From CBDAQR01 sp965199055 (lineage in GTDB: Bacteria > Pseudomonadota > Gammaproteobacteria > Pseudomonadales > Halieaceae): DNA of 64,000 nucleotides. The translations under genes and the position numbers were made by a program. Position 1 is the first letter of the stretch, and the number at the start of each line of letters is the position of its first letter. The stretch spans positions 124,001-188,000 of the forward strand of contig CBDAQR010000008.1 of NCBI GenBank assembly GCA_965199055.1, written 5' to 3'. A model generated the notes under the pieces. The model worked only from the letters and a program-made list of their open reading frames with translations. It was not told the DNA's origin and did not search any database. Shown here one piece after another: positions 51,821-61,320 of the stretch.

Positions 51821-52453
51821 ATGGCGATCATCAGCCCCACCGTCCACACTGCGGCCATCGCAGCTCTCGAGACCGCCGCCAATAGGGCGCTCGAGCTAGA
51901 CCCCGCCGGACAAGCCAGACTGAGTGAACTCGAGGGGGAGGTCTTTCGTTTCGACTGCACAAACCCTGAGCTCGACCTCTACTTGCGGCCGGAAAACCGT
52001 CAACTAAAACTGATGGGCTTCTGGGATGGCGAAGTCACTACCGCGATCCGTGGCCAGGCCAGCGATTTTGCAGAACTAGCCAGTGCCCGCGATCCAGCCG
52101 CGGCGCTAATCAATGGCAATCTTGAGCTACAGGGTGACAGCGCCCCGCTAATACGCTTGCAGAATATTCTCGCGGCACTGGACCTGGATTGGGAAGCCCC
52201 GCTGGTCTCCGCCTTTGGAGATATAGCCGGGCACCAGCTCGCCGAGGGCCTACACGGCGCCTTCGGCTGGGGCCGCCAGACCTCAGCAAGTTTTACCCGG
52301 CAGTTAGACGAGTTTATTCACGAGGAAGCTCGACTAGCGCCGCCCCGGCTGGAAGTAGAGGATTTCTATCGGGATGTTGAAGAACTGGGCCAACGGGTCG
52401 ACCGCTTGCAAGCCCGGATTCGTCAGCTCGCTGCACGCCGACGGGGAGAGTAA
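51821..52453 (+). CDS. ubiJ: Ubiquinone biosynthesis accessory factor UbiJ
   Basis: A 210-aa protein with an SCP2 sterol-carrier-type lipid-binding domain (roughly residues 20-125, LYLRPENRQLKLMG and FAELASARDPAAALINGNLELQGDSAPLIRLQNIL in parts) and a C-terminal coiled coil (EDFYRDVEELGQRVDRLQAR). UbiJ organises the soluble Ubi complex around lipid intermediates. It begins 7 bases after ubiE and ends 9 before ubiB. Confidence 0.93.
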   Translation: MAIISPTVHTAAIAALETAANRALELDPAGQARLSELEGEVFRFDCTNPELDLYLRPENRQLKLMGFWDGEVTTAIRGQASDFAELASARDPAAALINGNLELQGDSAPLIRLQNILAALDLDWEAPLVSAFGDIAGHQLAEGLHGAFGWGRQTSASFTRQLDEFIHEEARLAPPRLEVEDFYRDVEELGQRVDRLQARIRQLAARRRGE

Positions 52454-52462
52454 ACTCAGTCT

Positions 52463-54109
52463 ATGTCGAGACTTAATCGCTTGCTAAAGATCTATCGGGT
52501 CGCCAGTCGATACCGACTGGATACCTTTGCCGATGCCGAGCGATTGCGCGGTGTCCGCCGCACTCTGGTGCGTCTCGGCCCATGGCGTATGCGACGGATT
52601 GACGACCTCAGTCGCGGCGAGCGACTGCGACTCGCACTGGAAGAGTTGGGCCCGGTGTTTATCAAGTTCGGCCAAATGTTATCGACCCGGCGCGACTTAT
52701 TACCTACCGACATCGCCGGCGAACTGGCCAAGCTGCAAGACGATGTTCCACCTTTCGACAGCCAACAAGCCACTCAATTGGTGGAGCAGGCTTTGGGGGC
52801 ATCGGTGTCGGAACTGTTTGCCAGGTTTGAAGCGACACCAATGGCCTCGGCCTCGGTGGCCCAGGTTCACGCGGCGACACTGCACTCCGGCGAAGAGGTG
52901 GTCGTCAAAGTGGTGCGGCCTGGCATTGAGAAGGTCATTCGCCAAGATATTGCCCTGCTCTATACCCTGGCCCGACTGGTACAGCGCTATATTCCAGACG
53001 GTCGCCGCCTGCGTCCGGTCGAAGTGGTGGCAGAGTATGAGCTCACCATCCTCAATGAACTGGACCTGCAGCGCGAGGCGGCTAACGCATCGCAGCTGCG
53101 ACGCAACTTTGAAGACAGCGACCTCGTCTATATACCCGAGGTGCATTGGGACTACACCCGTCGCAACGTGTACACCATGGAGCGCATTCAGGGTATTCCC
53201 GTCACCGACATTGATACGCTGGTAGAACGCGGCACCGACCTCAAAGTGCTGGCCGAGCGCGGTGTGGAGATTTTCTTTACCCAGGTCTTTCGGGACAGTT
53301 TTTTCCATGCCGACATGCATCCCGGGAACATTTTTGTCGATGCTAGCGATCCCGCCAAACCCAGCTACATTGCTGTTGATTGTGCGATCATCGGAACGCT
53401 CAGCGATTTTGAGCAGTATTACCTGGCTCGCAACCTGCTCGCGATTTTCCAACGGGACTATCGCGAGTGCGCCCAGTTACATGTCGAATGCGGCTGGGTA
53501 CCGCCGGGCACCCGCGTGCAAGACTTTGAGTCTGCCATGCGTGCTGTGTGCGAGCCCGTGTTCGAAAAACCCATCTCTGAGATATCCTTCGGCCAGCTCC
53601 TGATCTACCTGTTCCAAACGGCACGACGATTTAATATGGAGGTTCAGCCTTCGCTGGTGCTGCTGCAGAAGACCTTGCTCAATATTGAGGGGCTGGGCCG
53701 CCAACTGTATCCACAGCTGGATTTGTGGAGCACCGCGCAACCATTTCTTGAGAACTGGGTGCAGCAGCGCTATTCGCCACAGGGCATGCTGGATAGGCTC
53801 CGGCGCAACGCCCCGTCATGGCTAGAGCAGTTGCCGCAATTACCCGATGCGATGCTGGAGAATCTGCAGCACGCCCGGGAGTTGGAAGCGCAGTCGCAGC
53901 AACAACAACAGCGTCTCGATCAGTTACAGCAACAGATTCAGCGCGAGAACGGACAGCGTAAACGCCTCGTCGTGGCACTGATGGTGTTCGGCGGCGCTGC
54001 CGCGACTGCATTTCCCGAGGGGCTGGAGCAGATATCCCAGTGGCCGCTGATGAGTTGGGGGCTGCTCGGAATCGGTTTCTACCTGTTGTGGCCGCGTAAA
54101 CAGCCCTAG
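52463..54109 (+). CDS. ubiB: Ubiquinone biosynthesis protein kinase-like UbiB
   Basis: A 548-aa atypical kinase (ADCK/UbiB). FIKFGQMLSTRRDLLP is the KxGQ motif, PMASASVAQVHAATL the alanine-rich loop replacing the glycine loop, and HADMHPGNIFVD the catalytic loop. A Gln-rich coiled coil (about 475-500) and two C-terminal membrane helices follow. UbiB has ATPase activity needed for coenzyme Q production at the inner membrane. Confidence 0.95.
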   Translation: MSRLNRLLKIYRVASRYRLDTFADAERLRGVRRTLVRLGPWRMRRIDDLSRGERLRLALEELGPVFIKFGQMLSTRRDLLPTDIAGELAKLQDDVPPFDSQQATQLVEQALGASVSELFARFEATPMASASVAQVHAATLHSGEEVVVKVVRPGIEKVIRQDIALLYTLARLVQRYIPDGRRLRPVEVVAEYELTILNELDLQREAANASQLRRNFEDSDLVYIPEVHWDYTRRNVYTMERIQGIPVTDIDTLVERGTDLKVLAERGVEIFFTQVFRDSFFHADMHPGNIFVDASDPAKPSYIAVDCAIIGTLSDFEQYYLARNLLAIFQRDYRECAQLHVECGWVPPGTRVQDFESAMRAVCEPVFEKPISEISFGQLLIYLFQTARRFNMEVQPSLVLLQKTLLNIEGLGRQLYPQLDLWSTAQPFLENWVQQRYSPQGMLDRLRRNAPSWLEQLPQLPDAMLENLQHARELEAQSQQQQQRLDQLQQQIQRENGQRKRLVVALMVFGGAAATAFPEGLEQISQWPLMSWGLLGIGFYLLWPRKQP

Positions 54110-54174
54110 TATTCGCTGTAGTTCTAATTACATATTCCTGTGCGATAATCGCCGCTCTTTACGGGAGACAAGCC

Positions 54175-54504
54175 ATGGCGGATGTTCTGCGCGAACTGGA
54201 GCAAGTCCTGGAAGCACGCCGAGAGGCGTCTGCTGACGACTCTTACGTGGCCAGTTTGCACGGTAATGGGCTTAACAAAATATTGGAGAAGGTCGGCGAG
54301 GAGAGTATCGAGGTCATCCTCGCTGCCAAAGAAGCCGAACTGGCAGGTGACAAAAAGGCGGTTGTGGCAGAGACAGCAGATCTTTGGTTTCACTGCATGG
54401 TGATGCTGTCACACCTGGAAATCAGCACGTCAGAGGTGCTGACAGAGTTGCAAAGCAGATTCGGCGTATCGGGTCATGCTGAAAAAGCCGCGCGCGGCGA
54501 CTAA
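54175..54504 (+). CDS. hisE: Phosphoribosyl-ATP diphosphatase
   Basis: A 109-aa MazG-like enzyme: SYVASLHGNGLNKILEKVGEE and the EExxE-type metal site EESIEVILAAKEAE, then VVAETADLWFHCMVML. It removes pyrophosphate from phosphoribosyl-ATP in histidine synthesis. In pseudomonads hisI lies between ubiB and hisE; here hisI is absent from this place. tatA follows 30 bases later. Confidence 0.95.
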   Translation: MADVLRELEQVLEARREASADDSYVASLHGNGLNKILEKVGEESIEVILAAKEAELAGDKKAVVAETADLWFHCMVMLSHLEISTSEVLTELQSRFGVSGHAEKAARGD

Positions 54505-54534
54505 GCTTATCTATAAACTGAAGAGGTAGTAATC

Positions 54535-54750
54535 ATGGGAATTGGCGGAATCAGCATCTGGCAGCTTCTGATCATCCTTGCCATTGTGGTAATGCTGTTC
54601 GGCACCAAGCGACTGCGCACCCTGGGCAGCGACCTTGGTGCGGCGATCAAAGGTTTCCGGTCTTCGATGAGTAATGAAGACGCGGCGGCGGAAGAGCAAA
54701 AGGACGTCGAGAGCGCCGAGCCCGAGGCCAAAGTCGAAGCAAAGGACTGA
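54535..54750 (+). CDS. tatA: Sec-independent translocase subunit TatA
   Basis: A 71-aa protein with a short N-terminal membrane helix (ISIWQLLIILAIVVMLFG), the FGTKRLRTLGSDLGAAIKGFRSSM amphipathic helix in two parts, and an acidic tail. It forms the twin-arginine translocation channel. The first gene of tatABC. Confidence 0.95.
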   Translation: MGIGGISIWQLLIILAIVVMLFGTKRLRTLGSDLGAAIKGFRSSMSNEDAAAEEQKDVESAEPEAKVEAKD

Positions 54751-54768
54751 TCGGCCCGGAGCAGCACC

Positions 54769-55116
54769 ATGTTTGATATCGGTTTTACCGAGTTAATACT
54801 GGTCAGCATCATCGGATTGCTGGTGTTGGGCCCGGAGCGACTGCCCGGCGCGATACGCACCACCAGTCTGTGGCTCGGCCGCTTACGCCGCAGCTTCAAT
54901 TCTATCCGCGCGGAAATCGAGCGGGAAATCAACGCGGACGAAATCAAACAGGATCTGCATAACGAGGCCGTCATGCAGAGTTTGAAAGAAGCCGAATCCG
55001 ATCTGCGCAAGGGTCTCGAAGCACCTGATGAGGTGCGCGAACTCAAAGACATCCTGCAAGAACAACAAAATTCTATCGCCGAGTCAGCGAGCACCGACAC
55101 CGCAGAACGTTCATGA
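54769..55116 (+). CDS. tatB: Sec-independent translocase subunit TatB
   Basis: A 115-aa protein: N-terminal helix MFDIGFTELILVSIIGLLVLGPERLP (in parts), then the amphipathic segment AIRTTSLWLGRLRRSFNSI and a long charged helical tail. TatB with TatC recognises twin-arginine signal peptides. It overlaps tatC by 4 nt. Confidence 0.95.
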   Translation: MFDIGFTELILVSIIGLLVLGPERLPGAIRTTSLWLGRLRRSFNSIRAEIEREINADEIKQDLHNEAVMQSLKEAESDLRKGLEAPDEVRELKDILQEQQNSIAESASTDTAERS

Positions 55117-55868
55117 GCGACGATTCCGAATCCACCGACAAGGCGCAACCGCTGGTTGAGCATCTTACCGAACTGCGCGATCGCCTGTTGCGCAGCATAC
55201 TGGCGATACTGCTGATATTTGTCGCCCTGTTTTACTTTGCCAACGACATCTATGCGTTCGTTTCAGAACCTCTACGCGCCATTTTGCCAGAGGGTTCTAC
55301 CATGATCGCGACCGAGGTCGCCTCACCCTTCCTGACACCCTTCAAACTGACAATGTTCACCGCCGCGTTCCTGGCCATGCCCTATGTACTCTTTCAGCTC
55401 TGGAGTTTCGTTGCACCGGGCATGTACAAACAGGAAAAACGCCTGGCCATTCCACTGCTGATTTCCAGCGTGTTGCTATTTTATGCCGGCGCGGCATTTG
55501 CGTACTTTGTGGTCTTCCCACTGGTTTTCGGATTTTTCACCAGTGTCGGTCCTGGTGACGTGGCCATCATGACTGACATAAATCGCTATCTGGATTTTGT
55601 GCTGAAACTCTTCTTCGCATTTGGCCTGGCGTTCGAGATACCCATTGCAGCCGTCATTATGATTAAGGTCGGGATCACTACCGCAGACGACCTCGCCCGC
55701 AAGCGCCCCTATATCGTCGTTGGCTGCTTCATACTGGGCATGCTGCTGACGCCGCCGGACGTCATATCGCAGTCACTGCTGGCGATCCCTATGTGGATTC
55801 TGTTCGAAGTCGGCGTGTTTTTCGGTCGCATGATCACGCCACAGGAAGACAGCGCGGAAAAGGCGTGA
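55113..55868 (+). CDS. tatC: Sec-independent translocase subunit TatC
   Basis: A 251-aa inner-membrane protein with six helices. The N-terminal PLVEHLTELRDRLLRSI is the signal-peptide-binding motif, with APGMYKQEKRL and FGLAFEIPIAAVIMIKVGI conserved. It completes the twin-arginine system that exports folded, often cofactor-containing, proteins such as molybdoenzymes. Its stop is 23 bases from that of the convergent phospholipase D-like gene. Confidence 0.96.
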   Translation: MSDDSESTDKAQPLVEHLTELRDRLLRSILAILLIFVALFYFANDIYAFVSEPLRAILPEGSTMIATEVASPFLTPFKLTMFTAAFLAMPYVLFQLWSFVAPGMYKQEKRLAIPLLISSVLLFYAGAAFAYFVVFPLVFGFFTSVGPGDVAIMTDINRYLDFVLKLFFAFGLAFEIPIAAVIMIKVGITTADDLARKRPYIVVGCFILGMLLTPPDVISQSLLAIPMWILFEVGVFFGRMITPQEDSAEKA

Positions 55869-55891
55869 TTCTGAGTTGCGCTTGCGTGCGG

Positions 55892-57025
55892 CTACATCCA
55901 ATAACGCAGGGCGTACCAAAGCCAAGAGGCCACGCTGGGTGCACCCGTATCCTCCAAAAGCAATTCTTGTGCATCCGCAAAATCACCCTGTATCACCTTT
56001 TCTAGCTCCTGAACCGGCGCGCCCTCTTTCACAATCACATCAAGTTCCAGATCGTGCAGGCTGCTGCGGTAGTTCCAGTTACTACTGCCTAGTATCGCCA
56101 GGTCATCGATGAGCACCGCCTTGGCATGCAGAATGCCTTCCCCGTAGAGGAAGATACGAGCACCGGCCTTAAGCAACTCGCGATAGTAGTGACTGCTGAG
56201 CCCTGGAAAGATAGCCACGTCGCTGCGCTCCGGTAGCAGCAAACAAACATCCCTGCCGTTTCTGCAGGCGCGGAGCAGGGCTCGCCGCAGTGTAGCGGTG
56301 GGTGCGAAATAGGCACTGACTACCCAAACCCGGTGGCTGGCACTACCCACGCTACGCGCCACAAAACGATTCTTCATACGCCTGGACCGGTAACTGCGAT
56401 TACTGAGATAGCGGGCAAAGAAACCCGGCTGAAAACGGGGTCCCCGGGCGTTCCAAAGGCGGTCGAAGCCATCGGCCAGGGAGCGCACCCCGGCTCCACC
56501 CAGCTCAATAGCGTAGTCTCGCCAACCCCGACCACCCTGCGCTCTGGGCAGATGGTCGGCACTAATATTGAAGCTGCCAACCCAGGCCAGCCTGCCATCG
56601 ACCAGACATAACTTGCGGTGATTGCGACGATTAATGTTGAGCAGAAACTCGATAAACTTGTTGGCCCAGCCGCCATGCGCCAATGACCAGCGATAACTGC
56701 CTGTCAGCCAGGGCAGCGGACGATAGATTTGCACCGCCACACCCTGATCGAAGAGCTGACGGGCGATTTCTGCACTGGAATTCGCCGAGCCTACACCGTC
56801 CACCAGAACACGCACGCGCACACCTCGCCGGGCCGCGGCTGCCAGCTCTTCGACAAACTGCTCTCCCAGCACATCCAAGTGGAAGATGTAGTACTCGAAA
56901 TCAACCGTACTCTGCGCCGCTCGAATACACTCCAGCAGCCGCTGAAAAAACGTCGGGGCATCCGTATAGAGCTGCGCGCGCTCCCAGTTTGACGTTGTCG
57001 CTATGGGTCGACTCATAGGGATCAT
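55892..57025 (-). CDS. Phospholipase D-like protein (cardiolipin synthase family)
   Basis: A 377-aa protein with two HKD motifs: NHRKLCLVDGRLAWVGSFN (His136, Lys138, Asp143) and LHAKAVLIDDLAILGSSNW near residue 320. Both are complete, as needed for phosphatidyl transfer. No N-terminal membrane helices are present, unlike ClsA, so it is closer to ClsB/YbhO-like proteins. It likely makes cardiolipin or a related phospholipid. It is divergent from the ABC exporter, with 27 bases between starts. Confidence 0.87.
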   Translation of the reverse strand: MIPMSRPIATTSNWERAQLYTDAPTFFQRLLECIRAAQSTVDFEYYIFHLDVLGEQFVEELAAAARRGVRVRVLVDGVGSANSSAEIARQLFDQGVAVQIYRPLPWLTGSYRWSLAHGGWANKFIEFLLNINRRNHRKLCLVDGRLAWVGSFNISADHLPRAQGGRGWRDYAIELGGAGVRSLADGFDRLWNARGPRFQPGFFARYLSNRSYRSRRMKNRFVARSVGSASHRVWVVSAYFAPTATLRRALLRACRNGRDVCLLLPERSDVAIFPGLSSHYYRELLKAGARIFLYGEGILHAKAVLIDDLAILGSSNWNYRSSLHDLELDVIVKEGAPVQELEKVIQGDFADAQELLLEDTGAPSVASWLWYALRYWM

Positions 57026-57052
57026 TATAAAAAGCTGCTACCCTGTCGCGCT

Positions 57053-58816
57053 ATGTCTTCGACTTCCCGCAATCGGCTCTCCACCCTGCTGCAACTGATT
57101 CAGTTCATGCGTCCTTACAAATGGACGCTACTGGCGGCTGCGATCGCATTGGTGTTCACGGCCGGCGTTACGCTTTCAATCGGCCAGGGTGTGCGTATCT
57201 TGATCGACGACGGATTTGCCAGTGGTTCTGCTGACAAACTCAACGCCGCGGTCGGTGTCATCATGGTACTGAGCCTGTTGATGGCAATTGGCACCTTTGT
57301 ACGCTTCTATCTCGTGTCATGGCTGGGCGAACGGGTTAGCGCGGACATTCGAGACGCTGTGTTCGCCAACATCGTCAAGCTACACCCCAGTTATTTCGAA
57401 TCCAATCGCAGCGGCGAGATCATGTCTCGGTTAACTACCGACACTACCTTGTTACAGACTATCATCGGCTCTTCGCTGTCGATGGCGCTTCGCTCTAGCC
57501 TCACCTTTACCGGCGCACTCATCATGCTGATTGTGACCAATCTCAAGCTGACGGCGATCGTGTTGTCAGCAGTGCCATTGGTACTGGTGCCCATATTGCT
57601 CTACGGTCGCCGCGTGCGGGCACTATCCAATCAAAGCCAGGACTCGATCGCTCATGTAGGGAGCTACGCCGGGGAGGTAATCCAGCACATAAAAACCGTG
57701 CAGAGCTACAACCGCGAAGACTTTGAAACTCAGGCCTTCTCCAGAGAAGTAGAGCGCGCGTTTCTCATCGCCAGACGCCGCGTTCGCCAGCGAGCCCTAC
57801 TCATCGCCGGCGTCATCCTGCTGGTGTTCGGGGGCCTCGCAGCAATGATCTGGTCGGGGGGTAACGATGTGGTCAGTGGCCGCATGACTGGCGGTGAGTT
57901 AGGCGCCTTCGTGTTTTACGCCGTTATGGTGGGGACCGGTCTCGCCACGCTGTCAGAAGTTTGGGGCGAGCTGCAAAGAGCCGCAGGTGCCACCGATCGC
58001 TTGCTAGAGCTATTGCATGAGGAAAGTAACATACCGCAGCCCGTACCCAGCTCCGCAGAACCAAAACTGCGCCCACAAGTGCAATTACGCGATGTAGGCT
58101 TCAGCTACCCTTCACGCCCGGAACAGCCCGCCCTCGATGGCCTCAATCTGATGATTGAACCTGGGCAAAGTCTGGCCTTGGTGGGTCCAAGTGGTGCCGG
58201 TAAATCCACCGTCTTCGAGCTACTACAGCGGTTTTACGACCCCCAGAACGGGTCCGTATTGCTGGGTGGCCGGGATATTCGCGAACTCACCACCGCAGAG
58301 CTGCGCGGCTACCTGGGGGTTGTTCCCCAGGCTCCCGCCCTGTTCACAGAGAACGTTAGCTATAACATCGCCTATGGCAAACCGGGTGCCAGCCAGGCGG
58401 AGATAGAGGGCGCAGCCCGTGCAGCCCACGCCCATGAATTCATTGAGAAGCTGCCCGAGGGCTACGATTCTCATCTTGGCGAGCGCGGCGTCCGGCTGTC
58501 GGGCGGTCAAAAGCAACGCATCGCCATCGCGCGTGCCATCCTCAAAGATCCCGATGTCTTACTGCTGGATGAGGCCACCAGTGCGCTAGATGCCGAAAGC
58601 GAATACCAGGTACAGGCCGCTCTGCAGGAACTGATGAAGAATCGCACGACGATTATCATTGCCCATCGACTCAGCACCATACTGCACGCGGACAGGATCG
58701 CGGTGCTGGATCATGGCCAACTCATCGCCAGTGGTACACACCAACAACTGTTGGCCAGCTGCGAGTTATACCAACGCCTGGCCAATCTCCAGTTCAGAGA
58801 TGAACACGTTGCGTGA
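57053..58816 (+). CDS. ABC exporter, MsbA-like half-transporter
   Basis: A 587-aa fused permease-ATPase. Six membrane helices cover about residues 25-310; the nucleotide-binding domain has Walker A GPSGAGKST, Q loop GVVPQAPALF, signature LSGGQKQRIAIARA, Walker B VLLLDEATSALD and switch His in IIAHRLS. It probably exports a lipid or hydrophobic compound as a homodimer; it is not decisively MsbA. A phospholipid-synthase-like gene lies divergent. Confidence 0.9.
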   Translation: MSSTSRNRLSTLLQLIQFMRPYKWTLLAAAIALVFTAGVTLSIGQGVRILIDDGFASGSADKLNAAVGVIMVLSLLMAIGTFVRFYLVSWLGERVSADIRDAVFANIVKLHPSYFESNRSGEIMSRLTTDTTLLQTIIGSSLSMALRSSLTFTGALIMLIVTNLKLTAIVLSAVPLVLVPILLYGRRVRALSNQSQDSIAHVGSYAGEVIQHIKTVQSYNREDFETQAFSREVERAFLIARRRVRQRALLIAGVILLVFGGLAAMIWSGGNDVVSGRMTGGELGAFVFYAVMVGTGLATLSEVWGELQRAAGATDRLLELLHEESNIPQPVPSSAEPKLRPQVQLRDVGFSYPSRPEQPALDGLNLMIEPGQSLALVGPSGAGKSTVFELLQRFYDPQNGSVLLGGRDIRELTTAELRGYLGVVPQAPALFTENVSYNIAYGKPGASQAEIEGAARAAHAHEFIEKLPEGYDSHLGERGVRLSGGQKQRIAIARAILKDPDVLLLDEATSALDAESEYQVQAALQELMKNRTTIIIAHRLSTILHADRIAVLDHGQLIASGTHQQLLASCELYQRLANLQFRDEHVA

Positions 58817-58842
58817 GCGATACCGGTCCGGCCGCTAACACA

Positions 58843-59823
58843 CTAGTGTCGAGATTTTGAGGCGGGCTCCTGACGAATCAGCTTCATACGCTCCCGGGTA
58901 CCTTTCCCGAGATCAGCAAGATCATCGAAGGTTTCCTTCGATATACCACCCAGGTCGCGCAGGAAGTCGATATAGCGTCGTGTGTTATTAGCGGCACAAC
59001 GCAGGGGCAATAACAGCAGCCCGCCATTATCGGCACGGGTGTCCACTATCTCCCCGGTTTCCTCCAAAGCCGCCTGAACATGTTCGCGCGCGGTCTGGCG
59101 GCTGTTATCGAGAGCGATGGATATCAACTCTACGCCTTCCAGCAGCGCCTCCACGCCGACCCACTCAACTAACGCGGCATCTTCCACGCCACGGCGCAGC
59201 ACCCTGCGCGCCTTGCGGGCAATATTTCGGTACTCGCGACCCACCTTGGGACCAAACACAGGGTCGGCCACGGGTGTTATCAGGTCTTCCTGCTCTAACT
59301 CGTGCCAGTCATCCTCGGTAAGCAGGCCCTCAATTTGTGGAAAAACCAACTGCTCTTCGACGTTCATATGCTTGTATAGCGCGTCGACATACTCTCGAGC
59401 AGGTTGTATCGCTTTTTCTGCGCCGATCTCCCCATCCTGCCACTGCAGCACTCCGGCCAGCACTTTCTCACCCAGTCCGGCTAGAAAATCATGCTCTCGC
59501 TGCAGCGTATCCACGCTATCCGCAAGACCGGGGTCCAGTTCGCCAGCGCGCTGATAAACCATATCTTCGCGCGGATGATGAAACGCATCCGGGTAGTGGG
59601 TCATATAGTGCAGCGATTCGTAAAGTACTCTCGAATCCACTGACTCGCCGGCGACAAGTGCATCCAACTGATCGTCGACCAGCTTCATCAACGTCGCCAT
59701 ATAGCGATGTTCAGCATACAGTGTTGCCAGCACCGGATGGGTACTGCTCTGCTTCGCGCGCGACTTCGGGTTGGCCGCCTGCCAGCTTTTTTGACTGTAC
59801 GCCGCGGGTTTCGACCTGGCCAT
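58843..59823 (-). CDS. Hemerythrin-domain protein
   Basis: A 326-aa cytosolic protein. The N-terminal half (about 30-175) is an HHE cation-binding/hemerythrin domain: LYAEHRYMATLM, HYPDAFHHPRED, LQREHDFLAGL and HMNVEEQLVFPQIE supply the His and Glu ligands of a diiron centre. The C-terminal half is helical and not recognised. Hemerythrins bind oxygen or nitric oxide; its exact role is unknown. It is convergent with the ABC exporter gene. Confidence 0.82.
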   Translation of the reverse strand: MARSKPAAYSQKSWQAANPKSRAKQSSTHPVLATLYAEHRYMATLMKLVDDQLDALVAGESVDSRVLYESLHYMTHYPDAFHHPREDMVYQRAGELDPGLADSVDTLQREHDFLAGLGEKVLAGVLQWQDGEIGAEKAIQPAREYVDALYKHMNVEEQLVFPQIEGLLTEDDWHELEQEDLITPVADPVFGPKVGREYRNIARKARRVLRRGVEDAALVEWVGVEALLEGVELISIALDNSRQTAREHVQAALEETGEIVDTRADNGGLLLLPLRCAANNTRRYIDFLRDLGGISKETFDDLADLGKGTRERMKLIRQEPASKSRH

Positions 59824-59918
59824 GATTGCTACTCCGGGTTGAACTCAGTTTGCATGTTCCATACTACCGCCCCCGACTGCATTGACCCAGCGCAAGGTGC
59901 CGACATTCCATACCAGAC

Positions 59919-59944
59919 AAAAAAAAGGCCCGCGGTGCGGGCCC
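59919..59944 (-). terminator. Intrinsic terminator of the pnt operon
   Basis: On the minus strand, GGCCCGC-ACC-GCGGGCC forms a perfect 7-bp GC stem followed by eight T (59926-59919), 21 bases after the pntB stop. This is a textbook rho-independent terminator. Confidence 0.92.
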
Positions 59945-59964
59945 TTTCTTTGACACAGCTTCGA

Positions 59965-61317
59965 TCACTCAAACTCGCGAATCACAGCACCAATAGACTC
60001 CTTGGCATCGCCGAACAACATGCGGGTGTTGTCTTTGTAGAACAGCGGGTTCTCAATACCGGCAAAGCCGGATGCCATGGAGCGCTTGAGCACGAACACC
60101 GTCCGAGCCTGGTCGACGTTGATCACCGGCATGCCGTAAATCGGGCTGCCTTCGTTCTCACGCGCCGCGGGGTTCACCACGTCGTTTGCGCCGATAACAA
60201 TGGCCACGTCCACGGTTTCCATGCGTGGGTTTATGTCGTCCATTTCCAGCAGGAGGTCATAGGGTACGTCGGCTTCAGCCAACAGCACGTTCATATGGCC
60301 CGGCATGCGGCCGGCGACAGGGTGAATACCGTACACCACCTCACAGCCATTTTTCTCCAGCAGCTCCTGCAACTCCTTTACAACGTGCTGGGCCTGCGCC
60401 ACAGCCATGCCATAACCCGGTATCACGGCCACACTGGAAGCAGCTTCCAGTACGTAAAACGCATCATCCGGGGTAATCGGCTTGACCTCGCCTTCGACGG
60501 TGGTGGTGTCCGTACTGACAGAACCGAAGCCTGAGAAGAGGACATTGGCCAGAGACCGGTTCATGGCCTTACACATGATCTGTGTGAGAATGATACCGCT
60601 AGCACCAACCAGCGAGCCGGCCACAATCAGGATATTGTTGTTAATGGCGAAACCCGCCGCACAGGCGGCCAGACCGGAGTAACTGTTGAGCAGCGATATC
60701 ACCACCGGCATATCGGCGCCGCCGATTGGAATCACGGCCATCACGCCGAACACCAACGCCAAACCCACCACCAGGTAGAGCCATTGCGCCTCACCGGGAT
60801 TGGTCACAAACATGAACGCGCCACCGAGAATGCCGGCGACAATCAAGCTGTTCACTATTTGCTGGCCACGAAACAGGACCGCGCCACTGCCAATAGTTTC
60901 ACTCAGCTTGCCATAAGCTATGAGGCTGCCGGTGAACGTCAGACCACCAATCAATATGGCAAGCACGATGGTAACGAGTGTGAAGGTGCTGCTACTGCCG
61001 CCCAGGGAAGCCCAGCCGACCAACAAGCTGGCCATACCGCCGAAGCCGTTGAACAGGGCAACCATCTCCGGCATGGAAGTCATCTCGACCAGTCGCGCTA
61101 CGGCAGCGCCGATTACGGCGCCCACAGCGAAGCCGATCAGGATCCATTGGTACTCGACAATGCCCTGGTCTAACAGAGCAACCACAACAGCAATGAGCAT
61201 GCCGACCGAGGACACCATATTGCCGCGGCGCGCGGTGGCAGGCGAACCCAATTGCTTGAGGCCGAAGATGAACAGTGCCGCGGATACGACATATGCAAAT
61301 TGAATCAAGGTATCCAT
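59965..61317 (-). CDS. pntB: NAD(P) transhydrogenase beta subunit
   Basis: A 450-aa membrane protein with about eight or nine helices and a C-terminal NADP(H)-binding domain starting near residue 285 (AVIPGYGMAVAQAQ, PVAGRMPGHMNVLLAEADVPYD). GANDVVNPAARE and DQARTVFVLKRSM are conserved. It couples hydride transfer between NADH and NADP to proton flow, supplying NADPH. It follows pntAB by 3 bases. Confidence 0.96.
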   Translation of the reverse strand: MDTLIQFAYVVSAALFIFGLKQLGSPATARRGNMVSSVGMLIAVVVALLDQGIVEYQWILIGFAVGAVIGAAVARLVEMTSMPEMVALFNGFGGMASLLVGWASLGGSSSTFTLVTIVLAILIGGLTFTGSLIAYGKLSETIGSGAVLFRGQQIVNSLIVAGILGGAFMFVTNPGEAQWLYLVVGLALVFGVMAVIPIGGADMPVVISLLNSYSGLAACAAGFAINNNILIVAGSLVGASGIILTQIMCKAMNRSLANVLFSGFGSVSTDTTTVEGEVKPITPDDAFYVLEAASSVAVIPGYGMAVAQAQHVVKELQELLEKNGCEVVYGIHPVAGRMPGHMNVLLAEADVPYDLLLEMDDINPRMETVDVAIVIGANDVVNPAARENEGSPIYGMPVINVDQARTVFVLKRSMASGFAGIENPLFYKDNTRMLFGDAKESIGAVIREFE

Positions 61318-61320
61318 CGA

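Noticed and set aside
53880..53945. CAG/CAA-rich repeat in ubiB as an unstable repeat
   Set aside because: Codons are mixed and encode a Gln-rich coiled coil commonly seen before the membrane helices of UbiB proteins.
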